The position numbers were made by a program, and so were the translations under genes. Source: Hymenolepis diminuta (taxonomy: Eukaryota; Platyhelminthes; Cestoda; Cyclophyllidea; Hymenolepididae). Taken from it: DNA of 64,000 nucleotides. Below are positions 28,801 through 40,953 of this stretch, piece by piece (within the stretch, counting starts at the first letter, position 1; each line of letters begins with the position of its first letter). The DNA lies in contig CAADRB010000021.1 of the NCBI GenBank assembly GCA_900708905.1, forward strand, positions 894,258 to 958,257, written 5' to 3'. The notes under the pieces are model-generated. The model had not been told where the DNA came from, did not search any database, and worked only from the letters and a program-made list of their open reading frames with translations.

Positions 28801-31781
28801 TCCCTAGTCCGTAAATAAAATCGTTCACAATATTTGAGGAGAGGTACCCTGGATCGGATTCATTGAGGAGCCCACTCTTTAACACCCCTCTTTTTGACCA
28901 GATTTAAGCAGTATGGTTAAGCATCACATCATTAGATATTGTTTAATCGAATTACCATTTATAGGCCATTTCGCCAGGATTAAAGTTTTATTATTTTAAA
29001 GATGCGCAATGTAATGTTAAATCTAGATATTTATACTAGAGAATTCTCGATAATCTAATAGATCTACCACTTAAATATTGACCGTTTATTAAATGCCAGA
29101 GAACAGACCTCAATATACTCCTTGATTGGCAAAGCACACTCATTTTCCGACTTTTTCGCTGTAGAATTTGCAGCAGAATTGTTTCTGATAGAAGACGTAG
29201 TCGAAATAGAAGGCGTCCTTTTGGTAACTGGTCGAGAGGGATTTCTTTTGACTGTCATAGTTGTCCTTTTGGTAGGTGGAAGAAGGCCATTTAGTCGGTC
29301 AACCTCAAGCACCAATTGCTTTTCTATTTCAGAAAGGGAAAAGCACAATGGCCTTAACCAAATTTAACCACACTTAAGTTGTATTAAACTCTATTTTTGG
29401 TTGATTGAACACAAGAAATTTAGACAAGTAAGTCGACCAAAATTATAATGAGGAAAAGCACACCGAACACACCTGGGAACATGAAGTAATCCCCAGACTT
29501 TATATCTATTAGCATTTTTGCTTCTGTATATTTGTATGTTCCCGTAACCATTATACTGTTTGATACATCTTGTTGATAAACATGTCATAATTGACTCTTG
29601 ATGGATGAAGACGAAGGTTAGTTTTTGAGAAAACTTTGACGAGAAGCATAGTCTAGCAATACTGGTCAAAATTAACGGCTACTTTTAAAAAGCACCCGAA
29701 AATGGTTTAAAAATAGCTCTTTTCCAAATGGCACTGAACGGTAAACAATATTCACGAGTAAATCATAAAATACATAGACTAAATTTCCTTCTTCATGTTC
29801 ATAACCCACCCAATTGGAATAATGTGTGCCATCTATAAACATACAGATTATATTAATAGGAACTAATGTTGACCGTGGGGAAAATAAACATATGTTATAC
29901 ATCAGCAACTTACGAGAGTTAAGCAGCTCGTCAGTTCGTTTGATAAAGTGGCGGTTAGTCTTCTCAAAGTTATCCAACAGCTCTGATAGCTCAAACTTGT
30001 TCATCTTTATATAATATTGCATTTAATAAAGGAGATAAAACCATCAATGCATATTCATTTGACCTACTGAAGAATCTCCAGCACGAATATCACATTGAGC
30101 AGCACGTTCTCGAGCTAACAATATATTGGAAGATGAAGTGCCTGCAGGGGAACCATTACTAACGGCTTCCATTTGAAGTAGTAGACGCTGCTCAAGTTCA
30201 CTATTACGCGTTTGAAGACTGTCCACTTTTGATTGCAGGCGTTCAATTATTGACAGCAGACCACGCCTTTGTGTATCTTGAAAATTGATATCATCAATAT
30301 TATACTCTCGGTTCTCTAGGAGTCCACGCAATCTCTTAATCTCCTCCTCTTGATATTCGATCTAAAGTTTACAAGATGTTTTGAAACAGTACTGCCGCCC
30401 ATTTTCGATTCCATACCAGTTCCATCACATCTACTCACTTACAAAAAACTTAGATAAAAAGCAATAATGTTGAGTCCTGCCTCCAAAAGCACAAATTCCA
30501 ACCTCAAGAAATTCGAATGAAAACGGGGAAGTGCGAAACTGCCAGTTGTATGCGAATGTTCGCAAAAAAGTAGACAATATCGAGGGAAGCGTTGTTCTTC
30601 AGGAGCAACGGCCAATAGGGAATTTAATGTCCAATTTCTAGTTGCTTTAAGTCTTATGAAAGACAAGGGCGGTTAAAAAACCACACATCAAAACGCCATT
30701 CCTGACATTGACATCGGAACTACTACATTAAAAGGTCTTATGAAAAGAAACAGCGCATATTGATCCGAGCTTTAATAAGAATATGTAAATATTTCAAATC
30801 TCATAGATCAAATAGCACTATTTCTTCCCTAAATTATTTTCTCATAACTATAGCCATGCATCTATTTATCCGATTATTATAATATATAATAATAATATAT
30901 AATAATATATATACTACACATTATTACTAAAAAGAAATAAACTACGCAGTTCAAATAATCAATTGATCAAGCGTGTATAACACGATATCCTCTTCGGTTG
31001 AAATTAACTTAATTCGCTTTATCTTCATATTCAAGTTGATTAAGCACCTAAAGCTTCTGAATTTAAAAAAAAAGATTAATCCGTAAGGTTCATCTCCCCA
31101 ATATACAGTTAAGAAATATAATTTACAGTTCATTTACTTTAATCCCTAAGTATACTAAAACGGCAATGATTAGATGTCATCTAATAAGCATTATCTTACT
31201 TGTTTTTTGAAAGCTTCTGCCTTTTTATTCATTAGCTCCTTCTCAGCCTGCAGCAACATAATACTTGGTTGAAGATCTTTGCACCGCTCACCAAGTGCGC
31301 TAAGGGGATTAGTTACAGGAATCTAAACAATTAAAAAAACAACAGGAAATTGTAAATATAAAAATTATAAATATACACTTTTAAACTGTTTACTTTGTCA
31401 GACTGAGATTGACACAAAGAACCTGAAATCAGAAACATTCCGATTTAAAATACCCGATTAACAGATTAACAAAATAAAACATTTTCACAGACCCTTTGCT
31501 TCGAGTTCTGCAGTTACTTCCGATACTCTCCTCTGAAGGTTCAAACATTCATTTTTAAGATCAAGGTTTTCATTCTTTAGCGCTTTAAACAAGTCCTCGA
31601 ATTCTGAATAACTTGTACACGACGAAATACGTTTCGATTCACGTAACCCATTTGTTGTAAGAATTAAATCATGCAATAGCTTCTCCACAAGTGACAAACT
31701 ATCCTCTCCGAAGGGTTCAGTATAGCCTAATACACTGAGTTTATTTCGAATTGTGCGGAAATGGTCAGATTCTACAACCAT
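19830..31781 (-). CDS. CEP135: Centrosomal protein CEP135/Bld10
   Basis: CEP135/Bld10 links the cartwheel hub to the centriole microtubule wall. Twenty-one exons join in consistent phases to 1222 residues (human 1140): 31781-31493, 31422-31394, 31322-31200, 30361-30068, 30004-29914, 29323-29109, 28750-28499, 27776-27744, 27646-27524, 27396-27301, 26863-26801, 26755-26555, 26512-26300, 26228-26073, 25250-25083, 25003-24825, 24770-24587, 23434-23204, 22139-22050, 21367-21024, 20124-19830. The N-terminus (IRNKLSVLGY, SLVEKLLHDLILTTNGLRESK at about 10-50) matches human CEP135 RKRLDQLGY and LVEKLFSDLVHTTESLRQSK. LLKDLELERDHYK in exon 9 matches human FLKGIEEERDFYK. Most of the rest is coiled coil. 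Exon 6 is a basic Ser/Thr/Lys-rich segment where human CEP135 has its basic microtubule-binding stretch. Exons of 29 and 33 bases are unusually small. The tail (last two exons) is Ser/Pro-rich and not coiled. Confidence 0.93.
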
Positions 31782-32278
31782 TTTTCGGTATATTCTGGGT
31801 TGAACTAAATCACTTCAACTTCGCTTATCCTTTTGAAATAAGCTTAAACTAAGTAAGGAAAACTGCCGCAAGTAGTTTACCGTTTTAAGATAGCGGCACA
31901 ATCAGCTTAAGATGCCTTTGGTCAGGACAAACAAATAAATTTAATATTTAAGCTAACAGTACGTAAACTAAATACAGATTTACATGTCATTTTACTTTAG
32001 AACATTAAAATTTACATATAATGTTTATTTTTATTTTATCGTGCCATCAATAAAATCTAACTTAAGTACAATCTGTGACTACCGATCAGCTATCACTCAG
32101 CACTCTGATTTGCTTACACTTACGGCTAAAAAATAAAACATTGACTAAGACAATCACAGTAACGTAAGAGGCTATCGAAGACTCGCAATAATACCTCCCC
32201 CTGAGACAAAACAAAACCAAAAGAGTGGGCTTGACAACATAATCTTATTCTTTTACATGGTCAAATGTACAGGTTCGC
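31782..32278 (-). promoter_or_regulatory. Short gap between RBM34 end and CEP135 start
   Basis: Minus-strand AATAAA-type sites near 32020-32035 probably end the RBM34 transcript, leaving about 240 bases to the CEP135 ATG. A pyrimidine stretch ending in ag (ttttccttacttag) lies about 65 bases before that ATG. It could be a 5' UTR intron acceptor or a spliced-leader acceptor; the sequence alone cannot decide. Confidence 0.35.
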
Positions 32279-34838
32279 TTAAGCCATCCTAGCTCGATCT
32301 CTATGACGTGGCTTCTTCACTTTGTCCTTTACCTTGTTCTTGGCCTTTTTAACACCACCATCGACAACACCTGATTTTGCAGCCTTCTGCTTTCGCTCAA
32401 ACCTTTTCTTTAATGCCCGTTTAATAAATACCTTTTTGGCCGCCTCTCCACGTATATTTGTCGGGATTCGGAAAGCTCCAACAGATGTAGTCATTTCTTC
32501 CTGTTTGCTCACAAACCTTCGACGAGTTTGACCCTTGCCTTCCTTAGCCTTCTTGATGGATTTCCAGACTTGTACACGCACTTGACGTCCACAAATACTC
32601 AACGCCTGTGAACCTTCAGAATTGACTGCAGACTGACGAACAGCAAGTTGAACAGAGCTGGGATCTTCAAATTCCACAAAACCGATCCCCTTTACTGCTC
32701 CTGTAGCCCTGTCACGAATTAGCCTAACACCTTTAATCTCTCCAAAATGTGAAAAGGTTTTACGAACCTATAGAAAAAAAAAATAGATTCCGGTAACTGA
32801 AGAAAAGTTGCAAACAAGACATAATATAACTCGGTGCCCAACCTCCTCTTCATTTACGGAGAAGGGAAGATTGCCGATAAAAATACTGTTCTGATTATTG
32901 TATTTCTGTCGATTGCTCACATCGACACGAATATGTCGACCTGCATCTGAGGAACCGTCTTTTGGTGCAAGGAAGTGCCCGTTGAGCTTAAGAGCGACAG
33001 GAATACCCTCTTTGGATGTGAGTATAACGAATCCAATTAGCGTATGTTTGTCCCCAGCTAAAAAAAGAAATGGTTAATTAGCGATCTTATTCTGAACGAT
33101 GTAAAAGAAAAAGATTGCATGTTAAAATTGCCGAAAATAGAGATTAAGATATGGAGCCTCAGCCAGGCTAAGTGAATTAAATTCTTTTATTTATGGTATG
33201 TCCCATTAACCATTATAAACATCAACAATTCCTCATATTCTACATTGTATTGATTGGAATATTGACGCTTGTCCCAGGCATGCGAATAAGAGCAACCAAT
33301 TACGCAGGTTAATAATAAAAGAAAAGTTGTCTCCAACAAACTTGGGCAGGAGTAAGAAATCATTGAACACATCAATTTCATTAATCCTCTTGGGACTATT
33401 ATTAATGCTTGTAATTTTCAGCTTATTATTATGCTTTAATACTATAGGTTTCAAGTGTGTATTACTACCCTTTTTGAACAATCACAAAAGTGAAAAATAC
33501 GACCTACATGATTATGTACTACCTAATGCATTTTCTGGAAATGACACTCGCCCATTAGCAATAAAACCATTGATCTCTCACATTCAAATCCTATCAGAAA
33601 TCCACAGAAGAGAGATATTATTCAACATCTAAGAAAGATTTGTATCCTTGGGACTAGGGAGAAAACTAGCATTTTGTTATCCCTCTTTTGACCACCACGG
33701 ACGTTAACCTATAATATCGGATTGCATGCTGCCGGCTTAAAATAAGAAGGCGTAATTGATCAAACCTTAATTGAACAGTAGTATTCAGTATCAAACATAC
33801 TATTTGGTGTAACGGACAACCATCTGAACACCAACTTTTAACGGTTTATGGAACTGCTCAAAAGCACAATTGAATAAGTACAGTAGCATACTTACCTTAA
33901 CTTTGCCTGATAAAAATTTTCGGAAGGCCAAATAAGAAATAAGTAGTTATCATCATTAAGGGTAACAGTGCATACCCGCAAATTCTTGTCGAATAGTAGC
34001 TCGTTTAAGAGCCTGTTTGCTTTTTCCACCGGCGGTTGGCACAGCTCCTCGAATACGAACCGACTCTACCTTGCATTTTGTTGAATCGATTTCCGCATCT
34101 CTGAGAGCTCTGCTAAATAACCTCTGTAATGTTTTCTTTGTGATCCATGTAGGCAAATTTCCCACAAATAGGGTCCGATTTGAACGATCCTTCTCCAGTT
34201 TTCTACGTTCCCTTTGATGTCTATAAATAACGTCAATACCAGATGAACAACATACTCTCGAGTCATAATTGGTGCAACGGTCTCAGGTTCCCTTTCACTA
34301 TCACTTCCACTAGCGTAAGAATATGTGTTGCGATAATTGTCCTCAGCTTCACAATAAGCAAGGAAATCATCGTTGAATGCGGAACATTTCTTTTCAGCGA
34401 CCTCTACCTCGTCCACTCTATTTCAATTAAATAATTGGAAAACAAATATATTAGACATCATGATTCACACTAATAGAAAAGATCAAATCCGCAAATAACA
34501 AGATAAGCAGGTAAATTAAATTAACTGACGAAAAATCTGAGTCGGAAAATGAATCAGTGTCCAATTCTCCCACATTTGGTACTTTGACGTCATTTTCCTT
34601 GGATGTTAACTTTTTCAAGGACTTGAGCTTTTTTACCCTAAGGATCAAATATAACTAATGAAGCAAAAAAAGCCTACATATTGACACAAAATGTACAACA
34701 GCACGCGCAGCGAGATTTTTAACGCTTCTGAGACATCAGCCAATTAAATACAAGGTAGAATTAGAAAACTTCCCCATTCTTAAATATCGAAAATTTTACT
34801 AAATCAGAGAATAAATAGTTCGTCTTCTGTTTTTCCAT
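32279..34838 (-). CDS. RBM34: RNA-binding protein 34 (Nop12-like)
   Basis: A nucleolar two-RRM protein; yeast Nop12 takes part in pre-rRNA processing for the 60S subunit. Exons: 34838-34800 (tentative), 34654-34530, 34417-34256, 34220-33976, 33057-32843, 32767-32279, giving 424 residues (human 430). After an acidic region, RRM1 starts at NRTLFVGNLPTW and carries the long family-typical insert (SVRIRGAVPTAGGKSKQALK). RRM2 starts NSIFIGNLPFSV with IRDRATGAVKGIGFVEF, closely like human RBM34. The C-terminus is strongly basic (KKRFERKQK, KKAKNKVKDKVKK), fitting nucleolar location. The 35-base intron at 34221-34255 restores the frame between the acidic region and RRM1. The first exon is the weak point: another donor ten codons later is also in phase, and a different start is possible. 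Confidence 0.9.
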
Positions 34839-35198
34839 TATATCTTTAAATCTTAAGTAATGAAAATCAACCCTTATAAATTTATATAATATTCCACATA
34901 TGCCGAGATTTATTTAAATTCTATGAAAAAGGAACTAGAAATGCAATAATATGAAGGGCAAAATAACACGATATTTTATTTTGGTACCGTAGTACATTAT
35001 CTTCCGTTCTTGACTAGTTTAATGTTATTATTCCATCAACCACTTAATATGTAATAACAAGGAAAAAACGATAAAAGCATCCGATGAAAGCAGAAATTTT
35101 AAATAGTATCGTTCAGTATAGTGTATTTGACATTTCACCTATAAAAATTTAAAATAGGCGAAATGGTTTTTGTAATAACGTTGAAAGATCTATCTAGG

Positions 35199-35402
35199 CC
35201 ACATCGATCGAATAGAAGGAATAGATGGAATAAGTCAAGTCACCCATGTCGCCAGATCAGTTCGGAGGTGGCAGGCAAGCCGCCCCAATTTATTAATAAG
35301 TAAATTATGTTTATATACAAAACATTTCTTCGTTAGACGTTAGTCATGTCTCGTTGTCGGTGTCCCGGCGTGATGACCGACATCTGCTGACTATAGCAAT
35401 TT
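35199..35402 (+). repeat. Dispersed repeat, copy A (internally deleted)
   Basis: It starts at ccacatcgatcgaatag, runs through aagtcaagtcacccatgtcg, ttatatacaaaacatttctt and agtcatgtctcg, then jumps from cggcgtgatga directly to cgacatctgctgactatagc. About 110 bases present in copies B and D are missing between those points. Confidence 0.8.
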
Positions 35403-36084
35403 TTTATGAATAATATCATTGTGAAGAATGTGAGGAAATCTGACGCGTGAATAATTGAGCACAAACGAAGAAATGATAAAAAACGTCATCTGAATCAGTA
35501 AAGGCACGTTAGATAATTTTTGTTCATTGCACATTAAGAAATAAATAGAACTTTCTTGTTGATGTTAAAACTCGACCAAGGCTTATGGTCATTCAATACC
35601 AATTTAAAGAATTTGTAATACATCTGTATTTGGTCAGGTGTTCCGAATAAGATAGTATGTAAACAAGAGGTCATACGAATTTCGTGAATGAAAATTTTAA
35701 AAATATATAACCCATTCTTTTCATAGCCTTTCAACCTCAAAAATCACTGTCAAATGAACAGGTCTCAACTGTTTGATGGCTTTATGGACTCGTATTCTGC
35801 ATTAATAATTATTTGCGTGCCAAATAGTCAATTATTGTTTGACGTCACTTTCATGGGCTGAAGCAGCAGAGAACTTGATATCCAACTGTATCTTGTACAT
35901 ATATACACAAATATTTCATTAGTACGCATCATCAATGCTAGCATTACCTGATATTTCTTTTAATGAAATTGAAGTAAATGCATATTTTAATCAAAAATTC
36001 AACACAACAATAATTTTTGAATAACCTACTCTCTCAAAGACAATTCGTGATATGTTAAAATGATAGCGTTATAACACTATGGGG

Positions 36085-36393
36085 TCTCTCGAGGCCACAT
36101 CGATCGAACAGATGGAATAAGTCAAGTCACTCATGTCGTCAGGTCAGTCTGAAGGTGACAGACAAATCATCCCCAATTTCTTAATTAGTAAATTAGGTTT
36201 ATATACAAAACATTTCTTCGTTAGGCGTCAGTCATGTCTCGTTGACGGAGTCTTGGCGTGATGATAGACAACCGTTCAGTTATCTTTGTGCAAGCACACA
36301 AACACATCTGTGGACATTGTAGTGAAGATCTTATCGCCAGTCAATCATTTCTAATCGCTAAGTGTTGACAGATACCTGTTGGCTATAGCAGAT
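36085..36393 (+). repeat. Dispersed repeat, copy B (long form)
   Basis: The same element as copy A, with the full middle part (from the gtgatgat block to the atcatttctaatcgc block) before the ending gttggctatagca. It contains a possible TATA-like ttatataca. It may be a solo LTR or a SINE-like element; no coding sequence is visible. Confidence 0.8.
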
Positions 36394-36592
36394 ACTGTGA
36401 ACATCTTTAAGCTCTCATGCGTCGCCAATTCATATCTGCAACAATTGTCAGTCTAATTTGTGTATTAGTCTATTAGTCGAAAGGCTATTGACACAATGAT
36501 TTGGATTATAAATCATTCCATTACAACAGTTTTATTATCTCTGCGTTACATATAATCAAGCTGAAAACTCATTCATTCAAAAATTGCATATA

Positions 36593-37884
36593 TCATATCG
36601 TAACAGATGTTCTGTCCAATTTTTTAGTTATGTGTCTAGAGCATGATTACTACAATTTAGCTTGTTAATGTTGTATGCTTATCTATGGTAATTAATAAAA
36701 TATTATTTCTTCCTTCAGATTGTGCGATAATTATCGTTATTAATAACTACTTCTAGCCCTATTGTATACTCCTAATATAGAGCATATCAGATATATTTTA
36801 CTGTTCGAATTTCATCAAGGGAATACGGCAAGTTCAGCAGCGAAAATTCTCAAAGACACTTATGCAAGTGATATTGTGAATGAAAATACCTGCGGAAGGT
36901 AGTTTTCACTTTTAAAAAGGATAACTTTAGCTTGAAAAACAAACCGAGAGCAGGATGCTCAAAAAATTGCCCAATTTTGAGCAATTGCAAGTTGTCATTG
37001 ATGAAAATCCAGCCTACACTACTAGAGAACTGAGCAAAACCTTTCACGCAAGCCGCCATATGACCATATATAGGGAAATGAAAAGACTTGCCTGGGAAAG
37101 TTCCAAAGGCTGACAAATGGGCCACCCAACACGATTTGTAAGAAATCAAAAAGCCGCAGCGTGTGACCTGTTGTGCTTCACTGCGTTCACGTGAACTTCA
37201 GACACCTTTTTTAGACCAAATCATAACTGACAGCGACGAGAAGTGGTGGATCCTTTACAACAATGCTAAACGCAAAAGACGGTGGCTAAGTCAAGACAGT
37301 GGTTCAAAGCCAATTCCACAACCGAGGCAATTCGAGACTGCACCCAAAACAAATTCTTTTGTGTATATGATGGGATTTGAAGGGAATTGTTTATTGGTAA
37401 CTAATGGGTGACAATCAAACAATAACATGTGAAGTTTACTGTTAGCAGCTAACTCGTTTAAATGCAGTTAATGGCAGGAAAAATGGCCTTCTTTGATCAA
37501 TCGAAAAAGAGCGATTCTGCACCATGACAATGCCAGACCCCACACTTCAAGAGCAACTAAAAATCTCGTTGAAGAATTTGCTCCATGCACCCTCCATTTT
37601 CTCCCGATTTTGCACCAACCGGTTTGCATCTTTTCAAGAGCTTACAGAATCATTTAATGGGACGAAGGCTTACTTCAAGAGAAGAAGTCGAAATGAAGCC
37701 ATTTTCTTTTTTGAGTCCAAACTGGCAAAATTCTATGAAGAAGGAATGAGAAAGCCTATGGCAAGATGGAAAGATGTAATTAATAAAAATGGTGACTGTG
37801 TTGAACACTAAATAGATGTATTTTTGACAAAATTTTCACATCACTTCAAATTAAAAATGGGACAGAACTTCTGTTACAACCTGA
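36593..37884 (+). mobile_element. Mariner transposon, almost full length, inactive
   Basis: Imperfect inverted ends are visible. The left begins tcatatcgtaacagatgttc and the right, reverse complemented, begins tcaggttgtaacagaagttc; both are flanked by TA, the mariner target. The length, 1292 bases, is typical. Inside, transposase pieces appear in several frames: an N-terminal helix-turn-helix part near 36810-36890, FSLKNKPRAG, then LDQIITDSDEKWWILYNN (first catalytic Asp) at about 37215-37265, LHHDNARPH (second Asp) near 37520, and a C-terminal part with KSL-like and EEV-like blocks to about 37800. Stops and frameshifts break the frame many times, so no functional transposase is made. It is a decayed DNA transposon of the Tc1/mariner superfamily, subfamily not determined. 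Confidence 0.9.
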
Positions 37885-38454
37885 TATTTTGTGCTATTTT
37901 TTCCTTCTCATCGGTTGAACTGCTCGGAATTATCCCAGTTTATTATCTTATGGTTTTATAAAACTCATATCAAATAGGATGAAATTATGCATTGGGATTA
38001 GCTGTAAGAGCAGTGGAAAATATTATTTTTCACACCTTCATTAAATGCAATATATACAAACGATTTATTGGGATACGATACAGTACCATATTTATTCCAG
38101 CACGTCGTTTCAATTTCAACTTTTAACTAAATTTACTTTAAGTTTTATCTGGTTTTAAATTTATTTCAATTTTAAAATCACCTGAATAGTTTCTGTATTG
38201 AATCAGCCCAACCTTAATTCCTGATCAAGCTGTCCTTAAAAGTCAGTCGTTGAATCTGCTGAACTTCAGTTTCCCTTCTTCGACCGATCGACTAGACACA
38301 ACTAATTTTCTTCAGTTTTATTTATCATTCATTAAAATCAATTTCTCCTTAAAAGTGCTCGCTGGTGATGTTGCTACGCATCTCGGATGAGTCTCCTTAT
38401 TCAATACCCCGATCATATGTTATCCAACTACGATGGTGTAATAAAGTTATATGG

Positions 38455-38635
38455 ACTCGGGACCACATCGATCCAATAGATAGAATTAGTCAAGTCACTC
38501 ATGTCGCTCGATCACTACAGAGGTAGCCGGGAGACCGCCCCAATTTAGTGATAAGTTAGGTCTATGTATAAAATATTTCTTCGTTAGACATCAGTCATGT
38601 CTCGTCGTCGATGTCTTGGCGTGATGGCTGAGATC
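38455..38635 (+). repeat. Dispersed repeat, copy C (3' truncated)
   Basis: It starts with accacatcgatccaataga and keeps the blocks aagtcaagtcactcatgtcg, accgccccaattta and cagtcatgtctcg, ending after ttggcgtgatggctgagatc. The second half found in copies B and D is absent. Confidence 0.75.
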
Positions 38636-40953
38636 TTTAACAAGTCATATTCTATCATGTTAAACATGAAATAAATAACAATCTATGCTTGGCTCAATCT
38701 TTTATGGGCAAACACAACTCCAATTCCAGCATATAAATACATTATGAGTTATGTCAATAAATGTCTGGTTATAGAAATAATCCAATCTGATTCATTTTCT
38801 GTCTTATCTCTCCCTCTCTGCGATCTTGACAAGTCAGTCCACTTCATGACAGCGGACTGACCACAAATTAACGTATCAAACAAGCATGCATACTAATCAC
38901 GTTAAGGTAAAATAGTATTAATTTTGATTTGAAGAAAAATGAAAATGCAAAATTGCAGATATCAGTTATTTAAAGCCGGAAGGATAAAATTTTTGGTGGG
39001 AGAAATTTAAGTTTTTAAGTTCTGATCTATCTAATATGCTTTCGCATTATTGTTATAAATATTACTACGTATATATTATTTGCAGAGTATATTAAGGAAA
39101 GTTTAACTTCATATTATCCGATACATTCGTACAATAAACAAAGAAATTAAATTTACTGGACTGACACCAGATTGAGCTTTTAAACAACTACTGTTTATTC
39201 CATGATCTGATTAGAATGTCTCCTCCTAATTAAATGGGCAATTAATAAAATTTTTAACCAATCGCCAGAAGATTGATCATTTAAATGGGAATTTGTTTGC
39301 AAATTCGTGGATTAATAACCATATAAATATACAAGCACACTTTCAATTCGTATGCCTTGTTTCTGTAGTTTGCAATTCCTTTACAAGGGAATAATGAAAA
39401 ACCCAGTTTCCAAATATTCCATTACAGATTGCTGAAGAAGTTGCAATACCGTCAAAAAGACCTTTAGTATTAATTTAACTACAATTATTCTGACATTCCC
39501 TGGAGATAACTTGAAAAATAGCATTTCATAAAATGTAACATTTAATTATTTGTAATGAAACTTATTCATTACGAATATTCATCTTTAGGAATGAAATAAT
39601 GTAAAATATCATGCAATCTACCTGTATATTTATGTTTCTTTAGATATTTGATGAACCATCACGTATTTACTTATTAATTAATATTAATCAATCAAAACGA
39701 TACAATAAATATATAATTGCAATGAAAATTATTACGGAACACTTAAAAGACGTTTCCGAATCCCATAGGATATTAAAATACAACTTTTTTGAATAACAAA
39801 TTTGGAGTTTACATTCTCTCAAATGGCTTACATATTTTATCGGAACTTGATATATCCCCATGTCTTCCAACCTCGAAAAAGATGCTCGAAATGACAGAAA
39901 ATTTAATGTCACTATTGTCATTCGCATATGGCATTACAAATTCAAAATTGTCTATTTATAAAAGAATGAGGAGAGACTATGAGATGAAGCCAAAGACGAA
40001 TAAATGATTCTTGTGATAAAGAAGACTATGTTAGTAGAAGAAAAAAGTGGAGTCTCTTCAATTTTTGGGACTTCAAATTTTGAGAATGCACTGATTGATG
40101 TGATTTATGAAAGGCAAAAAAAATTGCATGGTGAATTAGTAACTTTACCAATTTAAATATTTGTCACTTAAAATGTTTTGATATAATTGATGATAACATA
40201 TAGGTGTAGTGAAAAAAGTAATTTCAATTAACAAGATGAATTTAAGGAAAACAAACGAGCAATAAAACGAAATAGCTAAGGCCACAAGCTGAAGAATATT
40301 TTTAACAATAAACTGCCTTAAATAAATCCTTCTCCTCGAACGTATGTTTACAACTCGACCTTTCACATCAGAGAATTAAAAAGCAATTGAATTTAATTTA
40401 AATGGATAAATTCCTCCCATGAAGCGTACGTTGCCTTTCTAATCGCTTAATTTGATTATATCAATGAGAGATTAATGTAAAGAAATGCACGTGCGAATTA
40501 ATCAACAATGAAACCGAAATCCTCTCTTAACCCAATATTTCACTCTCAGCTGCGGTCGACCCTGGGTAATCATTGGCTGTCTTATTTGATGTCACTAGAC
40601 TTCATTTATAAAATATCGAAATGTTCTAACAAAATTCCAATTAATAGATTTAGCCTCTAATTTTGTAACAGCATATCTGACTATCCACGTTTATTAGTTG
40701 CTAAACAAATATCTTGGGTCGATAATTTTTACCTAACTGGCAGTTCCCAAAAAGGCCCATAGTAGAAGTTGAGTGAGGTTTTATCTGGAATGTAAATTAG
40801 TGGACAGTTATGAGCCTGGGAAGCTTTGGACAGCCACTGTATTTCGTCAGCTTAATGGAACACCGGTAAATTGCAGCTTTTCTTCCATCTCCATATAAGC
40901 AAGATGACCTACTTTTTCCCACTTGGTAAATATATTAATGCAACATTTTTTTT

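Larger units (their letters stand above)
34839..40953. other. Intergenic region with mobile-element cluster
   Basis: Six kilobases with no host gene recognised. The middle part, 35.2-38.6 kb, holds three copies of a dispersed repeat and a dead mariner, listed separately. The flanks (34.8-35.2 and 38.7-40.9 kb) are AT-rich and show nothing I can assign; the right end should include the MPV17L2 promoter. Confidence 0.6.

Noticed and set aside
29122..29367. An 81-residue plus-strand frame opposite CEP135 exon 6
   Set aside because: It is the antisense shadow of a real exon; Ser/Thr/Lys codons on one strand give Val/Leu/Phe-rich open frames on the other.
33327..33632. A 101-residue open frame with a hydrophobic segment, antisense in an RBM34 intron
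   Set aside because: Several frames this long are expected by chance at this composition, and the sequence is low in complexity with no family resemblance.
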